Assembly: GCF_012767755.2 (NCBI RefSeq) | Contig: NZ_AP023189.1 | Location: forward strand, 2,916,001-2,980,000 | Length of the DNA stretch: 64,000 nucleotides | Direction of reading: 5' to 3' | Source: Pseudomonas tohonis | GTDB taxonomy: Bacteria > Pseudomonadota > Gammaproteobacteria > Pseudomonadales > Pseudomonadaceae | Notes under the pieces: model-generated | What the model saw: only the letters and a program-made list of their open reading frames with translations | What the model was told of the DNA's origin: nothing | Database searches by the model: none | Shown here: positions 28,969 through 38,310 of the stretch, one piece after another | How positions within the stretch are numbered: position 1 is the stretch's first letter | Layout of the letters: every line of letters begins with the position of its first letter | Position numbers and translations under genes: made by a program

Positions 28969-29601
28969 TTACCAGGATTCATAAGGGATGCCGTGCTGCT
29001 CGATATAGGCCTGTGCGGCCCCAGTGGGTGGGCGGTAGTACCGCCCATTGGAGTGGCCCTCGTAGGGGCCCCTCGTATCGACCTTGGCCTGGTAGCGCCC
29101 GATCTCGATATTCGACAGGCATGGCCCACCCACCCAGGCCTTGGCGATGCCACCGGGAGCCATGCCGATGGAGATGTCGTATCGATAGAGGTTATCGACC
29201 CATTCGCCATCGGCTCGGCAGAAAGCCCGCTGCGGCTTGAGCATCTCGTCGCGTACCCATTGCGGGATATCGATGCGCAGTTTGTAGGTCTGGGGTTCCA
29301 CCAGGGACTGCCAGCGCACGAACAGGGTTTCGGGCAAGTCGACATTGGACGCCTGCTTCATGGCACCGCCGCCGTTGTGCCAGCCAACCGGGTTGCCGGT
29401 GTAGCTGACGACTCCACCGTGGATATGGAAGTACGCCAGTCCTCGGCGATCGATGACATCCACGCTTTCCACCCAGACCTCCATGAATCGTGGCGCGGCA
29501 AGACCGACGTACCAGTAGTCATAGGGCAGCCTCGGCTGGCCGGAGCCTGCCGCACAACCGGCCAGGGCAAGGATGATAAGGGCCAGCAACAGGCGCTTCA
29601 T
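28969..29601 (-). CDS. DUF2931 lipoprotein, candidate immunity protein
   Basis: A 210-residue lipoprotein (lipobox LAGC, Cys 16) of the DUF2931 family: the mature start has the characteristic YDYWYVGLAAPRFMEVWVE, then HIHGGV and a Trp-rich strand. DUF2931 lipoproteins are often encoded next to type VI lipase effectors. Its start overlaps the end of the effector gene by four bases (ATGA), so the two are translationally coupled. The predicted job is to neutralise the phospholipase in the periplasm. The family call is good; the immunity role is inferred from context. Confidence 0.78.
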   Translation of the reverse strand: MKRLLLALIILALAGCAAGSGQPRLPYDYWYVGLAAPRFMEVWVESVDVIDRRGLAYFHIHGGVVSYTGNPVGWHNGGGAMKQASNVDLPETLFVRWQSLVEPQTYKLRIDIPQWVRDEMLKPQRAFCRADGEWVDNLYRYDISIGMAPGGIAKAWVGGPCLSNIEIGRYQAKVDTRGPYEGHSNGRYYRPPTGAAQAYIEQHGIPYESW

Positions 29602-31451
29602 TGCGGGTATCCCGCTTGGGGTTTGTTGTTGAAGACCAGCCGCTGGTTGGGCGCGGGTTTGCTGATCAGCAGCCCCTTGCTCGGTGTCCAGTGGGCGGAC
29701 AGGTGGATATAGCGTGCCCGCAGGTGGCGCAGGTCGTCGGGGCTCAGCCGGGACGGGGCGCCTTGAACATAGGCGAGGATTTTTTTGGCAATTGGGCGTA
29801 GATCGGCAGGCAGTTCAAAACGCTGGTCATCATCGTTGATCACATCGAACGGCACCCCATGCTTCACCCCCAGCTCACGCATGGCACGCAAGGCCACCCG
29901 CGATAACTCGCCACGCACCTTTCGCTGTAGCACGACACCGACCAGGGCTTGCAGGCCGGTTCGCTCCTGATCGGGGTGGGTGCCCTGGACCGGCCAGGCG
30001 TTGATCCGGATTTCGCCATCGCCGGGCAGGCCGAGGGACTGGAGGCGGCTGACTTCGTGCTGGGCCTCCAGCCACGCCGGGGTGGCGTCCAGCGGTTGGC
30101 CGGGGCGTTCCGTTGCCATGCGCGGTTGGGAGGCCAGCAGGCGCTCTTCCATCAGCGGCGGGTAGCCGCCACCGATATCCGAATGGACGCCTGGCAGGCT
30201 GATTTCCTGGTGATGCGGAGCCACGCTGTTGAGCGCGAAGTTCCAGCGCCGCTCCGAGCCTGCCACCAACTGGACTACCTTGCGCGCGCAACCGGGAGGC
30301 AAGTAGAGGTTGATACCGGGGTTGTCGGCGTTGGCCGGGCTCCAGTCGCCCCGCAGCGGGTCGACCGTCGCTGCCACGGTATCGAACAGGCCGATGAAGT
30401 TGAGGCGGGTATCACGCTGCCAGTCGAAGCTTCTGGCCAGGCCGAACCGACCAGCCTGGAGCACCTCGGCCAGCAGGCCGCCATCGGGTTTGAGCACTTC
30501 GTTGGCGAAGTGCCGAGCCGCCGCCGCGCCGCGACTGAAACCGAATAGATCGAACTCCAGTGCACGGATCTGGATGCCAGGGTTGGTTTCCAGGAAGCGG
30601 CGTATCTGTCCTCTGATCTGATCCGGGCTCTGTGCCACCCGATGCAGGATGCCGGTATCGCCCCGCCCGCTGGCCTGGGCCGGCAGTACGGAGTCCGAGC
30701 CGCCACTGGTTGTGCCGATGCCTTCAAAATAAAGGCGTGCGAAGCCTGTGGCGGCGTCTGCAGAAATGGGTGTGGCGGTGTTGTCCGGATACAGCGCATA
30801 GAGATGCGCCACATTGCTCGGCGCATTGCCGTAGCTGTTGTCAGGCACTTGGCGGAAGAAACCGCCCTCGTCCGGGTCGCGGTAACCGTAGCGGGCGCAG
30901 TGGCTGATGAGGGCGCTCAGTGCTTGTTCGTCGAACTGCTGGCGATCCTCGCGCCTGCACTGTTCGGTGAGTGCCGAGTTGGCCTGGTTGTTTCCGGTGC
31001 CATCGAAGAACAGGCCCAGGCGCAGCGTGATGCCGATGTCCTTCCGTTCTTTCTCGGCTGTCTTTTCCGCCAGTTGGTTGTTTCCGGGGGGAGGGCCAGC
31101 AGGGCGCACGGCGGCAAGCGGGGCTGCGGCCAGAGCGGGGGCGGCGCGTGTTGCGGTCGGGCTGGCGGTGGTCTCTTTGCGGTAGACCGCGTCGTACAGC
31201 GTAGGGATGAAGGTGGCACGGCAGGGGCAACTGCTGATGCTGTCCAGGCTGCCCGCCAACAGTCGACCGCTGCTTTGGATGAAAGAGACCCCTCCCATGA
31301 TCGTGTAGATGCCCGGGTGCTTGCCGCAGGTGACGCGGTCCCCCATGCGGGCGTGGGCAATTCCGAACATGTTGACGAGGTTGTCCGCCTCGATCACCAC
31401 ACCCCCACAACTGGTCTTGTCGCCTCGGCGAATGAAATAGCCGGTTGCCAT
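29598..31451 (-). CDS. Type VI secretion PAAR-phospholipase effector (Tle1-like, DUF2235)
   Basis: A 617-residue fusion. Residues 1-90 form a PAAR-like tip domain (RRGDKTSCGGVVIEADN...MGDRVTCGKHPGIYTIMGG). An Ala/Pro linker spans about 93-123, followed by a DUF2235 alpha/beta hydrolase domain (GLFFDGTGNNQANS near 146; nucleophile elbow GFSRGAAAARHFA near 305; acid-residue region VHSDIGGGYPP). DUF2235 proteins include the Tle1 phospholipase effectors that attack target-cell membranes. The PAAR domain would place it at the tip of the T6SS spike. No vgrG, hcp or structural T6SS gene lies in this window, so it is an orphan effector dependent on an apparatus encoded elsewhere. A DUF2931 lipoprotein follows with a 4-base overlap. 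Confidence 0.85.
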   Translation of the reverse strand: MATGYFIRRGDKTSCGGVVIEADNLVNMFGIAHARMGDRVTCGKHPGIYTIMGGVSFIQSSGRLLAGSLDSISSCPCRATFIPTLYDAVYRKETTASPTATRAAPALAAAPLAAVRPAGPPPGNNQLAEKTAEKERKDIGITLRLGLFFDGTGNNQANSALTEQCRREDRQQFDEQALSALISHCARYGYRDPDEGGFFRQVPDNSYGNAPSNVAHLYALYPDNTATPISADAATGFARLYFEGIGTTSGGSDSVLPAQASGRGDTGILHRVAQSPDQIRGQIRRFLETNPGIQIRALEFDLFGFSRGAAAARHFANEVLKPDGGLLAEVLQAGRFGLARSFDWQRDTRLNFIGLFDTVAATVDPLRGDWSPANADNPGINLYLPPGCARKVVQLVAGSERRWNFALNSVAPHHQEISLPGVHSDIGGGYPPLMEERLLASQPRMATERPGQPLDATPAWLEAQHEVSRLQSLGLPGDGEIRINAWPVQGTHPDQERTGLQALVGVVLQRKVRGELSRVALRAMRELGVKHGVPFDVINDDDQRFELPADLRPIAKKILAYVQGAPSRLSPDDLRHLRARYIHLSAHWTPSKGLLISKPAPNQRLVFNNKPQAGYPQ

Positions 31452-31820
31452 GTCGATTTCCTATCCCCTGTCGTTGAGCGGAGCCCAAGCGCCTGGAGCG
31501 CCTGGCCTTGAACCGCGCCAGCAGCCCGCAGTCAGGGCAGGGCGCGAGGCCTCAAGGCTCGGGATGTGGCAAGGGAAAGGAAATCGGAAAGGGCTGAAGG
31601 TGGGGCGTGTCCTGTCCGTAAAGGCTCGACGCATCCGGCCGGGCCTGGGAGGCACGCAATGCGCTGAAGGGTTGGCTGTCACGCGGGGTGGGGCGATTGA
31701 GACCCTTCGCCAAACTAAAGATTGGCTATACCTGCTGTGGGTTCCTGGCCTTACTGGCGGGTGTTAATTATCTGACTCACGGCTTCCCGATTTCGGGGCC
31801 GGGTATCGGTCCGCTAAAGG
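31452..31820. other. Intergenic region without visible gene
   Basis: This stretch separates the divergent effector and exporter genes. It must hold both promoters, but no clear operator, repeat or RNA gene is seen. Frames crossing it show no conserved sequence. Confidence 0.5.
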
Positions 31821-32549
31821 ATGCAGGTCAGCGGAAACATGGACATGTTGAACAACAATAACGAGCGGCTCATCCGCCTGCGGGACATCGACAAGCGCTA
31901 TCGGCTCGCCGAGCAGGAGCTGCGCATCCTCGGCGGCGTCTCCCTGGAGATCGCCCGGGGCGAGAGCTGCGCCATTCTCGGCAGTTCCGGCTCGGGCAAG
32001 AGCACGCTGCTGAACATTCTCGGCCTGCTCGACCTGCCCACCAGCGGCTTCTACCACCTCGCCGGGCACGATGTGTTCACGGCCAGCCCGGATGACCTGG
32101 CGGCGCTGCGCAACCGCCTCATCGGCTTCGTCTTCCAGAGTTTCAACCTGCTGCCCCGGCTCAGCGCGCTGGACAATGTCGCGCTGCCGCTCAGCTACCG
32201 CGGCGTGGCCCTGCGCGAGTCCCGCGAGCGGGCTCACGCCATGCTCGAACGGGTGGGGCTCGCGGCCCGCGCCGGGCACTTGCCGGCGGACCTTTCCGGC
32301 GGCCAGCGGCAGCGCGTGGCCATCGCCCGCGCGTTGGTGGGCGAGCCGGCGCTGATCCTCGCCGACGAGCCCACCGGCAACCTCGACGCCGCCACCGCCG
32401 AAGACATCATGCAGCTGCTGCTGGAGCTCAACCGCGCCAGCGGCGTGACCCTGGTGATCGTCACCCACGACCCCGGCATCGCCGCGCGGCTGGAACGGCG
32501 CATCCGCGTGCGCGAGGGCAGGGTGGTGGACGAGGCGGTCCCGGCATGA
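31821..32549 (+). CDS. ABC transporter ATP-binding protein (MacB/LolD type)
   Basis: A 242-residue ATPase with Walker A (GSSGSGKST), Q loop ([10 protein letters not shown]), signature LSGGQRQR, Walker B ([12 protein letters not shown]) and H loop (VTHDPG), the NLD variant typical of the MacB/LolD export family. Starts at 31821, 31839 and 31845 are all in frame; the best Shine-Dalgarno-like site (GGAAA) suits 31845, so the true protein may be 8 residues shorter. It overlaps the permease gene by four bases and forms the first subunit of a four-gene tripartite exporter. Confidence 0.88.
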   Translation: MQVSGNMDMLNNNNERLIRLRDIDKRYRLAEQELRILGGVSLEIARGESCAILGSSGSGKSTLLNILGLLDLPTSGFYHLAGHDVFTASPDDLAALRNRLIGFVFQSFNLLPRLSALDNVALPLSYRGVALRESRERAHAMLERVGLAARAGHLPADLSGGQRQRVAIARALVGEPALILADEPTGNLDAATAEDIMQLLLELNRASGVTLVIVTHDPGIAARLERRIRVREGRVVDEAVPA

Positions 32550-33757
32550 CGCTGCTGGACGCCGCTCCGGCCCCCTCGCTGTCGCAGCTGCTGCACGAGG
32601 CGCTGGGTAGCCTGCGCAACCTCGGGCGGCGCTCGTTGCTGGCGCTGCTGGGGATCGTCATGGGCAGTTGCTCGGTCATCGCCTTGCTGAACATCGGGCA
32701 GAACGCCGCCGACCAGGCCATGAGCGTGTTCCGCGAGATGGGCACCGAGGCGGTGGTGGTGCAGCTGCCTTCGTCCCCCCGGGGCGCCGATGGCCTGCCG
32801 TTGGCGCTGGACGGCCCGACGCTGGAGGCGGACGTACCCGGCATCGAGCACGCCAGCCCGTTGGTGCTCTACAGCAGCCAGGTGGTCTTCCACGGGCGCA
32901 CCCGCAACCTGGCGCTGGTCGGTGCCGACGCGTCGCTGGGCGAGGCCGCGCGGTTGCGGGTGGCGCAGGGACGCTACCTGTCGGTTTTCGATGCCCGCCA
33001 GACTTTCGTTGTGGTCGGTGCCGAAGCGGCCCTGGCGCTGGGGGTTGCCGGTGATCCGCTGGAGGTGGGCGACAGCCTGCGCATCGACGACTACCAGTTC
33101 CAGGTGATCGGCATCCTCAAGCCCCAGGGCGCGGGCGGCATCATCCCCTTCACCGCCGATGAGTCGCTGTTCCTGCCGTTGGCGGGGATGGCGCGAGTCA
33201 ACCCGGCGCCGAACATCGGCACGCTGATCGCACGGGTGGTGCCGGGCCGGGACGTACCCAGCACCGGCGAGCGGCTGCTGCAGCGGATCAATCGCGAGAT
33301 CGCCGGCGAACAGAAGGGCACGCTGCAGGTGGCCCAGCAGATGATCGATGCCATGCAGCAGCAGACCCGCACCTTCACCTACCTGCTGGCTGCCCTGGGC
33401 GGCATCTCCCTGGTGGGCGGCGGGGTGGGGGTGATGAACGTGATGCTGATGAACGTCAGCGAGCGACGCCGCGAGATCGGAGTGCGCATGGCGCTCGGCG
33501 CGCGGCGGCGGGACATCCGCAACCTGTTCCTGGTAGAGGCGGTGGCGCTGACCGCCGCCGGCGCGGTATCCGGGGCGCTGCTCGGCGTGGCCGCCGCCTG
33601 GGGCTACGCGCGTATCTCCGGCTGGGAGTTCGCCATGGCGGCCTCGGCGTTGCCGCTGGGCATGGGCAGCACGCTGCTGGTGGGGCTGTTCTTCGGCCTG
33701 TACCCGGCCATCTCGGCGGCGCGCCTGCAACCGGTGGAGGCGTTGCGCGATGCCTAG
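32546..33757 (+). CDS. MacB-type ABC transporter permease
   Basis: A 403-residue FtsX-family permease. One N-terminal membrane helix (residues about 28-50) is followed by a large periplasmic domain (about 50-270) and three C-terminal helices (starting [22 protein letters not shown]). This mechanotransmission architecture exports molecules from the periplasm or inner membrane via an adaptor and TolC. The conserved [18 protein letters not shown] coupling segment is present. It overlaps both the ATPase and TolC genes, so all four products are made together. Confidence 0.88.
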   Translation: MTLLDAAPAPSLSQLLHEALGSLRNLGRRSLLALLGIVMGSCSVIALLNIGQNAADQAMSVFREMGTEAVVVQLPSSPRGADGLPLALDGPTLEADVPGIEHASPLVLYSSQVVFHGRTRNLALVGADASLGEAARLRVAQGRYLSVFDARQTFVVVGAEAALALGVAGDPLEVGDSLRIDDYQFQVIGILKPQGAGGIIPFTADESLFLPLAGMARVNPAPNIGTLIARVVPGRDVPSTGERLLQRINREIAGEQKGTLQVAQQMIDAMQQQTRTFTYLLAALGGISLVGGGVGVMNVMLMNVSERRREIGVRMALGARRRDIRNLFLVEAVALTAAGAVSGALLGVAAAWGYARISGWEFAMAASALPLGMGSTLLVGLFFGLYPAISAARLQPVEALRDA

Positions 33758-35237
33758 TCGCCTGCTCGCCGTGCTTCTCCTGGCCCTGGTCCTGCCCGCC
33801 CAGGCCAAGCCCTGGGGCGAGGAGCGCCTGGACCCTTCCGCGCCGACCATGGAGCGCCAGGGCAATGGCCCGTTGCTCAGCGAGCAGATGGCCGACCTGA
33901 CGCTGCTGGACGCCGTGTTCCTCGGCCTGCGCAACAACCGCAGCATCCAGAGCGGCTACCTGCGGCGCATCGCCGAGAAGTTCGACCTGCGCGTCGCCGA
34001 GGACGTCTTCAATCCCAAGCTCTACATCACCGGCAGCTACCGGGCCAACCGCAACCACCAGGACCGCTACCGCGATGGCCGCATCGGCCCGACGGCCACT
34101 CTGCTGAACGAGTACGGCACGCAACTCGCGCTGGGCTGGAGCACGGGCTACAACGACGCCGACCGGGCCGGGCGCCAGCGCAACGACGGCGTCGACCTGA
34201 GCATCATCCAGCCCCTGCTGCGCGGCGCCGGGCGCGAGGTGAACACCGCGCCGGTGCGCCTGGCCCAGCTGTCGGAGCAGGCCAACCGGCTCAACCTGAA
34301 GTCCAGCGTGTCGCAGACGGTGACCGCCATCATCAGCGCCTACCGCAACCTGCTGCGCGCCCAGGAGCAGCAGCGCATCGCCCGTGCCGCGCTGGAGCGC
34401 ACCCAGCAACTGGTCTCGGTCAACCGCTCGATGATCGAGGCCGGGCGCATGGCCGAGTTCGAGATCGTGCAGACCGAGGCCGACCTCGCAACCCAGGAAC
34501 TGAGCGTGGAGGAGGCCGCCAACCAGCTGGATTCCGCGCGCCTGGAGCTGCTGCGCCTGCTGGCCCTGGACCTGTCCTCGCAGGTGCGCGCCAGCGACGC
34601 CCTGGAAGCCGAGCGCATCGAGGTCAACCGTGAGCAGGCGGTGCGGCTGGCCGAGCAGCAGCAACCGGACTACCTGCGCCAGCTGATCAACCGCCAGCAG
34701 GCTGACATCAACCTGGTGGTGGCGAAGAACCAGCGGCTCTGGGACCTGTCCCTGGAAGTGGGGGGCAGCCAGACGCGGGACCGCTACGACTACCCGCACA
34801 CCAGCGGCAGCGACCGTTCCTGGGACAGCTACGCCGGGGTTCGCGTGGACATCCCCATCGGCGACCTGACGCGACGCCAGGGCGAGGTGCAGGCACGGGT
34901 CAACGTCGAGGACCAGGAGCTGCAGGTGGCCGACGCGCGGCAAGCGCTGGAGCGCAACGTCACCGACGTGGTGCGTGACGTGGGCACGCGCTGGCGCCAG
35001 CTGGAGATCGCCAACCGTGCGCTGGAGCTGTCGCGGCGCAAGCTGGATATCGAGCGCGACAAGCTCAACGCCGGGCGCTCCAGCAACTTCCAGGTGCTCA
35101 GCTTCGAGAGTGACCTGCGCAACGCCGAGAACGCCCGCCTCAATGCGCTGATCGCCTACCTCGAGGCGCAGACGCAACTGGACCTGGCCCTGGGCATGAC
35201 GCTCGACAGATGGGACATCTCGCTCAATGACTACTGA
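33750..35237 (+). CDS. TolC-family outer membrane efflux protein
   Basis: A 495-residue outer-membrane channel with a signal peptide ending LPAQA and two long repeated alpha-helical hairpins rich in Gln, Glu, Arg (about 170-300 and 350-480), as in TolC. It begins within the last 8 bases of the permease gene and overlaps the adaptor gene by 11. It provides the dedicated exit duct of the exporter; the [11 protein letters not shown] and [14 protein letters not shown] segments resemble TolC homologues of MacAB-like systems. Confidence 0.86.
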   Translation: MPSRLLAVLLLALVLPAQAKPWGEERLDPSAPTMERQGNGPLLSEQMADLTLLDAVFLGLRNNRSIQSGYLRRIAEKFDLRVAEDVFNPKLYITGSYRANRNHQDRYRDGRIGPTATLLNEYGTQLALGWSTGYNDADRAGRQRNDGVDLSIIQPLLRGAGREVNTAPVRLAQLSEQANRLNLKSSVSQTVTAIISAYRNLLRAQEQQRIARAALERTQQLVSVNRSMIEAGRMAEFEIVQTEADLATQELSVEEAANQLDSARLELLRLLALDLSSQVRASDALEAERIEVNREQAVRLAEQQQPDYLRQLINRQQADINLVVAKNQRLWDLSLEVGGSQTRDRYDYPHTSGSDRSWDSYAGVRVDIPIGDLTRRQGEVQARVNVEDQELQVADARQALERNVTDVVRDVGTRWRQLEIANRALELSRRKLDIERDKLNAGRSSNFQVLSFESDLRNAENARLNALIAYLEAQTQLDLALGMTLDRWDISLNDY

Positions 35238-36480
35238 CCGTTCCCCGCTGGCCCGTCGCGGCCTGCTGCTCGCCGTCGCCGTGCTGGTCATCGCCGGCAT
35301 CACCTGGGGCCTGCGCGAGGCGCCCGGGGCGGCGCCGGCGGCCATGCACTGGCAGCGCGTGGACCCGGCGCCGCTGGAGCACAGCATCGGCCTGGTGGGG
35401 CGTATCGAACCGGACAGGACCCTGGCGCTGGGTGCGCCTTTCGCCGGCATCGTGGCCGAATCCCTGGTGGAGCCGGGGCAGCGGGTCCAGGCCGGGCAGC
35501 TGCTGCTGCGCATGGACGCGGCCGAGACCGAGGTGCAGCAGCGCGATGCGCTGTCGGCCCTGCTCAAGGCGCGGCGCGCGGTGCAGGAGCTCAAGGACTG
35601 GGAAAGCGGCGAGGAGATGTCCCGCGCGCGGCGGACCCTGCGCAGCGCCCAACTGGCCCTGGCCAGCACCGAGAAGAAGCTCGGCCAGACCCGCGCGCTG
35701 TTCGAGCGCGGCATCATCCCGCGCAACGAGCTGGAGGACCTGGAGCAGCAGGCGCGCCTGCAGCGCATGGACCTGAGCGCCGCGGAGCGCGACCTGGCCC
35801 GCTCCCAGGCGCGTGGTAGCGGCGAGTACCTGCAGATCGCCGAGATGGAGCTGGCCAACGCGGAAGTCAAGCACGACGCGCTGCGCGAGCTGCTGGAGGC
35901 ACGGGAGATCAAGGCGCCCTTCGCCGGCATCGTGGTGCCGGCCCCCGGGTTGAGCCTGGATGACGCCGCACGCGGGCCGGTGCAGGCCGGCTCCCAGGTG
36001 ACCCAGGGCGCGCCGCTGTTCGGCCTGGCCAGCATCGAGCGGCTGAAGATCGTGGCACGGGTTTCCGAGCTGGACGTCAACCAGCTGCGCGAAGGCATGG
36101 CGGTGGACGTGCAGGGCGACGGCTTCGAGGGCGAGGCGCTGCACGGGACCGTCAGCGTGGTGGGCGGCCAGGCGCTGCCGAGCACCCAGGGTGGCGCGCA
36201 GTTCGAAGTGATGGTCGCCATCCCCGATCTCAACGAGGAGCAGATGCGCCGTGTACGGCTGGGCATGAGCGCACGCCTGTCGATCCTCGCCTACCGCAAC
36301 GAGTCCGCCATGGTCGTGCCCCCCGGTGCCCTGCGCAGCGTGGACGGGCGCTGGCTGCTGGACTACCGCCCCAGCCTGGAGCAGCCCGCGCGGGAAGTGC
36401 AGGTCCGCACCGGCCGTGCGACGCCGGCGGGTGTCGAGGTATTCGGCCTGGAGCCTGGGTTCGTCGGCATCTCCGGCTGA
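35227..36480 (+). CDS. Periplasmic adaptor (HlyD/MacA-like) of the tripartite exporter
   Basis: A 417-residue membrane-fusion protein. An N-terminal membrane anchor (residues 11-31, LLLAVAVLVIAGITWGL) is followed by a lipoyl half (GAPFAGIVAESLVEPGQRVQAGQLLLRMD), a long coiled-coil hairpin about residues 95-220 rich in Ala, Glu, Arg, the second lipoyl half (REIKAPFAGIVVP) and beta-barrel domains. It would bridge the MacB-like permease and TolC. Having the adaptor last, after TolC, differs from the usual macA-macB order. The exported substrate is not evident from neighbours. Confidence 0.87.
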   Translation: MTTDRSPLARRGLLLAVAVLVIAGITWGLREAPGAAPAAMHWQRVDPAPLEHSIGLVGRIEPDRTLALGAPFAGIVAESLVEPGQRVQAGQLLLRMDAAETEVQQRDALSALLKARRAVQELKDWESGEEMSRARRTLRSAQLALASTEKKLGQTRALFERGIIPRNELEDLEQQARLQRMDLSAAERDLARSQARGSGEYLQIAEMELANAEVKHDALRELLEAREIKAPFAGIVVPAPGLSLDDAARGPVQAGSQVTQGAPLFGLASIERLKIVARVSELDVNQLREGMAVDVQGDGFEGEALHGTVSVVGGQALPSTQGGAQFEVMVAIPDLNEEQMRRVRLGMSARLSILAYRNESAMVVPPGALRSVDGRWLLDYRPSLEQPAREVQVRTGRATPAGVEVFGLEPGFVGISG

Positions 36481-37620
36481 GCCTCCGCGTTTCGCATCCC
36501 CCGCCGGGTATCCCCCGGCCTACGCTGCATCCCCCGCAATCCCCATAGGTTGGCGCCTAGCGCAGCAAGGCCCAACGCCGCGGTGCCCATTGAGACGTTG
36601 ATGCGTTGGGCTTGGTGCCTCGGCCCAACCTGCGGCGTGCATCGTTTTGCTGCTTCCAACTCGCACGATCGCGCGTATTACCCGGCCTTCTGCCCGCAGA
36701 TTCGCCGTGGATGGGCGCGGATTCATTTTTCGAACAATCAATTCATGCACCAGAACGATGCGCAGGGAGGAGGGGTGTCCGTTATGGAAACACCCGTCAA
36801 GCCCCGAGTTGTCGGGACAGTCAGCTATATGGCGCACGGCCTTTGACGCAGGTGTGTAGGAAGTTCACGTTTTTGCGGCTTCGCTGGCAGGCTCTGGGGC
36901 GGGGGTGCCCAACCTTTTGCTAGGTATGAAATGCGGTCCAGCGACCTAATCTCGTTCCCGGCGCTACCCACTGGGAAGTCACCCACCAACGGCACGAGCC
37001 CGGGTCCCACAGGTAGATCGCCCACCAGTAACAACCCCTGGCGAGTCGGTAAAGATCGCTACGCATTGGAACGCAGCAGGGAGGTGGCAACGGATGCTCC
37101 ATTTTTCGCCTGATTCAGGCATCGCCCCTATCACTCGCCGGGAATCTGCCGCCCGGCTCCCTCGCCTCGTATCGAGCCTCGTGCCCGACCCGATGCGTCC
37201 TCTCCGCCCCGGTGGCGGAAGCGGTGGAAACCCTCTCGCAGGCCGTCGTGTGTCCATGGCCCTGCATCGAAACGAGCGTGATTGAACGACAGCGTTGAGG
37301 AACTCGTCCGGCACCTGCCTCGGCAGGTACCGGCCCGATCAGTGCCATGCGGACGTTGTTGGATGGATGACATGACGCAGCCTGGATAGCTGCACTTCGA
37401 TTGTTATTTGTCTGCAACGGAAGTTGGCCTGGGAACTTGCCCGGAAACAGTGTGTGTCGTTGTTGATTGTTATCGGAGTTGGAATGATTTCCGCCGGTAA
37501 TTCTAACAGCGGGTTGATGGGCAAGTTTGAAAAGCGGTCATGGGTTAAACAGGAAGGTCTTCGTGGTGTATTCCCAGTGACCAAAAACAAAACCATGTTT
37601 TGCTTATCAACCAAGGAACG
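36481..37620. other. 1.1-kb gene-free region with several repeats
   Basis: No convincing gene is seen on either strand; the open frames here are short and compositionally odd. An inverted repeat of the GGTTGGCGCC family spans 36548-36630. At 36967-37029 a motif CCCAC-GG-A--TC-CCCACCA occurs twice, on the minus strand reading as LVGDLPVG and LVGDFPVG. A perfect-looking palindrome CCGG-ACCTGCC/GGCAGGT-CCGG lies at 37308-37333. From about 37380 the DNA becomes AT-richer and probably carries the praB promoter. Confidence 0.5.
37583..37590 (+). promoter_or_regulatory. Putative Hfq/Crc (CA) motif in praB leader
   Basis: AAAAACAA matches AANAANAA 37 bases before the praB start, next to a small AAAAC/GTTTT hairpin. 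Catabolite repression of hydrocarbon-use genes is known in Pseudomonas; its use here is inference. Confidence 0.35.
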
Positions 37621-37626
37621 AAAACA

Positions 37627-38115
37627 ATGAAAATGTCCAAACTCTCCGTTGCTACCGCTGCTCTGGCCCTGTGCATGGGCGCCTCCTCGGCCATGGCCGT
37701 GACCATCACCCCGGCCAACACCGCCTTCTCTGCCAAGGGTGTTTCGGTGGTCAAGCCCGGTCTGCTGATCCCCGCAGTGACCTGCAACGTTGAATTCATC
37801 GGCACCACCTCCGTGGGCGGCGCTGACAAAGCCACCATCACTGCCGTGAACATCACCGGCGGCACCCTCTGCAGCGCAGCAAGCGCCGCTGGCCTGCCCT
37901 GGACCCTGACCGCATCCAGCCTCACCGCTGGCAACGTCAGCGGCGTCAAGTTCACCGTGGCCGGTATCAACTGCAGCAGCTCCCCGGTCACCGTGAATGG
38001 TGTCTGGAGCAACGCTGACAACAAGCTCACCCTGAACCCGAACCAGCCGGTTGGCTCTTGCACCATCCAGAGCCTGTATGTGAATCCGACCCCGGCATTC
38101 ACGCTGGTTCCGTAA
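37627..38115 (+). CDS. praB: Alkane oxidation activator protein PraB-like
   Basis: A 162-residue exported protein: signal peptide MKMSKLSVATAALALCMGAS (about 24 residues, ending AMA) and a mature Ser/Thr/Gly-rich beta domain with paired Cys (AVTCNVEF, GTLCSAASA, GINCSSS, GSCTIQS). It matches PraA/PraB proteins of Pseudomonas, reported to promote growth on hexadecane. ATG 37627 has AAGGAA eight bases upstream; an earlier in-frame start at 37600 would disrupt the signal peptide. A strong terminator follows, then a FadL-type gene, consistent with a hydrophobic-substrate role. No alkane hydroxylase lies in the window. Confidence 0.8.
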   Translation: MKMSKLSVATAALALCMGASSAMAVTITPANTAFSAKGVSVVKPGLLIPAVTCNVEFIGTTSVGGADKATITAVNITGGTLCSAASAAGLPWTLTASSLTAGNVSGVKFTVAGINCSSSPVTVNGVWSNADNKLTLNPNQPVGSCTIQSLYVNPTPAFTLVP

Positions 38116-38120
38116 GCGTG

Positions 38121-38155
38121 AGCGGCCTTCCCATCCCAGGGTGGGAAGGCCGCTT
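38121..38155 (+). terminator. Rho-independent terminator after praB
   Basis: AGCGGCCTTCCCA pairs with TGGGAAGGCCGCT across a short loop, followed by TTCATT. It would separate praB from the fadL-like gene. Confidence 0.8.
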
Positions 38156-38310
38156 TCATTCTGATTGGAATACTGTCGCGATATGGGTTCAGCACATTCG
38201 GCAAGTAAGAAACGTTTCGAGCCATTAGTGAGGAAGTTTGATTTCCTGAACTATTAGTTGTGCAGGATGCGCCCCGTGAGGCAGAAAATTATAATAAGCA
38301 AGGAGTTGTC

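Noticed and set aside
29598..31451. A full type VI secretion cluster
   Set aside because: Only the PAAR effector and its neighbours are present; no vgrG, hcp, clpV or sheath genes in the window.
36979..37314. 111-residue minus-strand frame in the long gene-free region
   Set aside because: Arg/Gly-rich translation without family features or ribosome binding site, overlapping repeats.
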